Source: Desulfobulbaceae bacterium
GTDB taxonomy: Bacteria; Desulfobacterota; Desulfobulbia; Desulfobulbales; DAOVSZ01
DNA: 5,843 nt
Reading direction: 5' to 3'
NCBI GenBank assembly: GCA_030627725.1
Contig: DAOVSZ010000187.1
Location: forward strand, 1 to 5,843
The notes below the pieces were generated by a model. That model was not told where the DNA came from. It saw only the letters and a program-made list of their open reading frames with translations, and did no database searches. The translations under genes were made by a program, and so were the position numbers. Shown one piece after another: positions 5,779 to 5,843 of this stretch; the stretch's first letter is position 1; the number at the start of each line of letters is the position of its first letter.

Positions 5779-5820
5779 CCTGACCCCTGACCCCTGACCC
5801 CTGACCCCTGACCCCTGACC
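5779..5820 (-). repeat. six perfect heptanucleotide repeats, G-quadruplex motif upstream of ftcD
   Basis: The plus strand reads CCTGACC six times without a mismatch (42 bp). The minus strand, which is the coding strand of the hut operon, therefore holds five GGGG runs separated by TCA, enough for a four-tetrad G-quadruplex with 3-nt loops. The tract ends 72 bp before the ftcD ATG. Heptamer tandem repeats of this kind are known from cyanobacteria (STRR sequences) and also vary in copy number by slippage. No protein frame explains it. Whether it is in the promoter region or in the mRNA leader is unclear, because no convincing promoter is visible between it and ftcD. Confidence 0.9.
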
Positions 5821-5843
5821 GCTATCCTTTCCCAAAGGCAGCC

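Noticed and set aside
5452..5790. Plus-strand open frame of 112 codons running into the heptamer repeat
   Set aside because: It is antisense to the conserved N-terminal half of ftcD and ends in the repeat tract; no motif or start signal supports it.
5779..5820. CRISPR array
   Set aside because: The units are 7 bp and directly adjoining with no spacers, so this is a simple tandem repeat.
5821..5843. Hairpin CCTTT-CCC-AAAGG at the right edge as a terminator of an upstream gene
   Set aside because: The stem is only 5 bp, no T-run is visible and the window ends, so there is not enough sequence to judge.

Overview
The window looks like ordinary chromosome of an anaerobic, medium-GC Gram-negative bacterium, most likely a Desulfobacterota (sulfate- or sulfur-metabolising) lineage. 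This placement is inference from gene content: a corrinoid-activation 2Fe-2S protein typical of one-carbon/acetogenic-type metabolism, a stand-alone CcsA-type cytochrome c synthase component, a small DsrE-family protein and a formimidoyltransferase-type histidine degradation module. No RNA gene, insertion sequence, prophage or CRISPR array was seen.

Layout. (1) Positions 1-548, minus strand: the N-terminal part of a 2Fe-2S/ASKHA corrinoid-activation protein, running off the left edge, with a good sigma70-type promoter at 588-615. (2) Positions 659-2337, plus strand: a divergent two-gene membrane operon, a CcsA-like heme-handling protein followed by an uncharacterised six-helix protein. (3) A 34-bp convergent junction holding a 10-bp hairpin that probably terminates transcription. 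(4) Positions 2372-2731, minus strand: a DsrE-family protein with its own promoter and a palindrome just inside the predicted leader. (5) Positions 2867-5706, minus strand: a compact operon, in transcription order glutamate formimidoyltransferase (ftcD), imidazolonepropionase (hutI), formimidoyl-THF cyclodeaminase (fchA-like). (6) Upstream of ftcD, six perfect copies of a 7-bp repeat whose coding-strand sequence is a textbook G-quadruplex motif.

How the genes work together. HutI opens the imidazolone ring to give formiminoglutamate, FtcD moves the formimino group to tetrahydrofolate and releases glutamate, and the cyclodeaminase removes ammonia to give 5,10-methenyl-THF. The three genes form the lower half of histidine catabolism and feed glutamate, ammonia and one-carbon units into the cell. 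The upper enzymes (histidine ammonia-lyase HutH, urocanase HutU) are not in the window. The left-edge corrinoid-activation gene suggests, without proving, that folate one-carbon units are also handled by corrinoid methyl-transfer enzymes in this organism.

The most unusual signals are the heptanucleotide/G-quadruplex tract upstream of the hut operon, the CcsA-like gene paired with an unfamiliar small membrane protein carrying a CcmF-like histidine helix, and an extended -10 element placed so that the ccsA-like mRNA would begin at its start codon.
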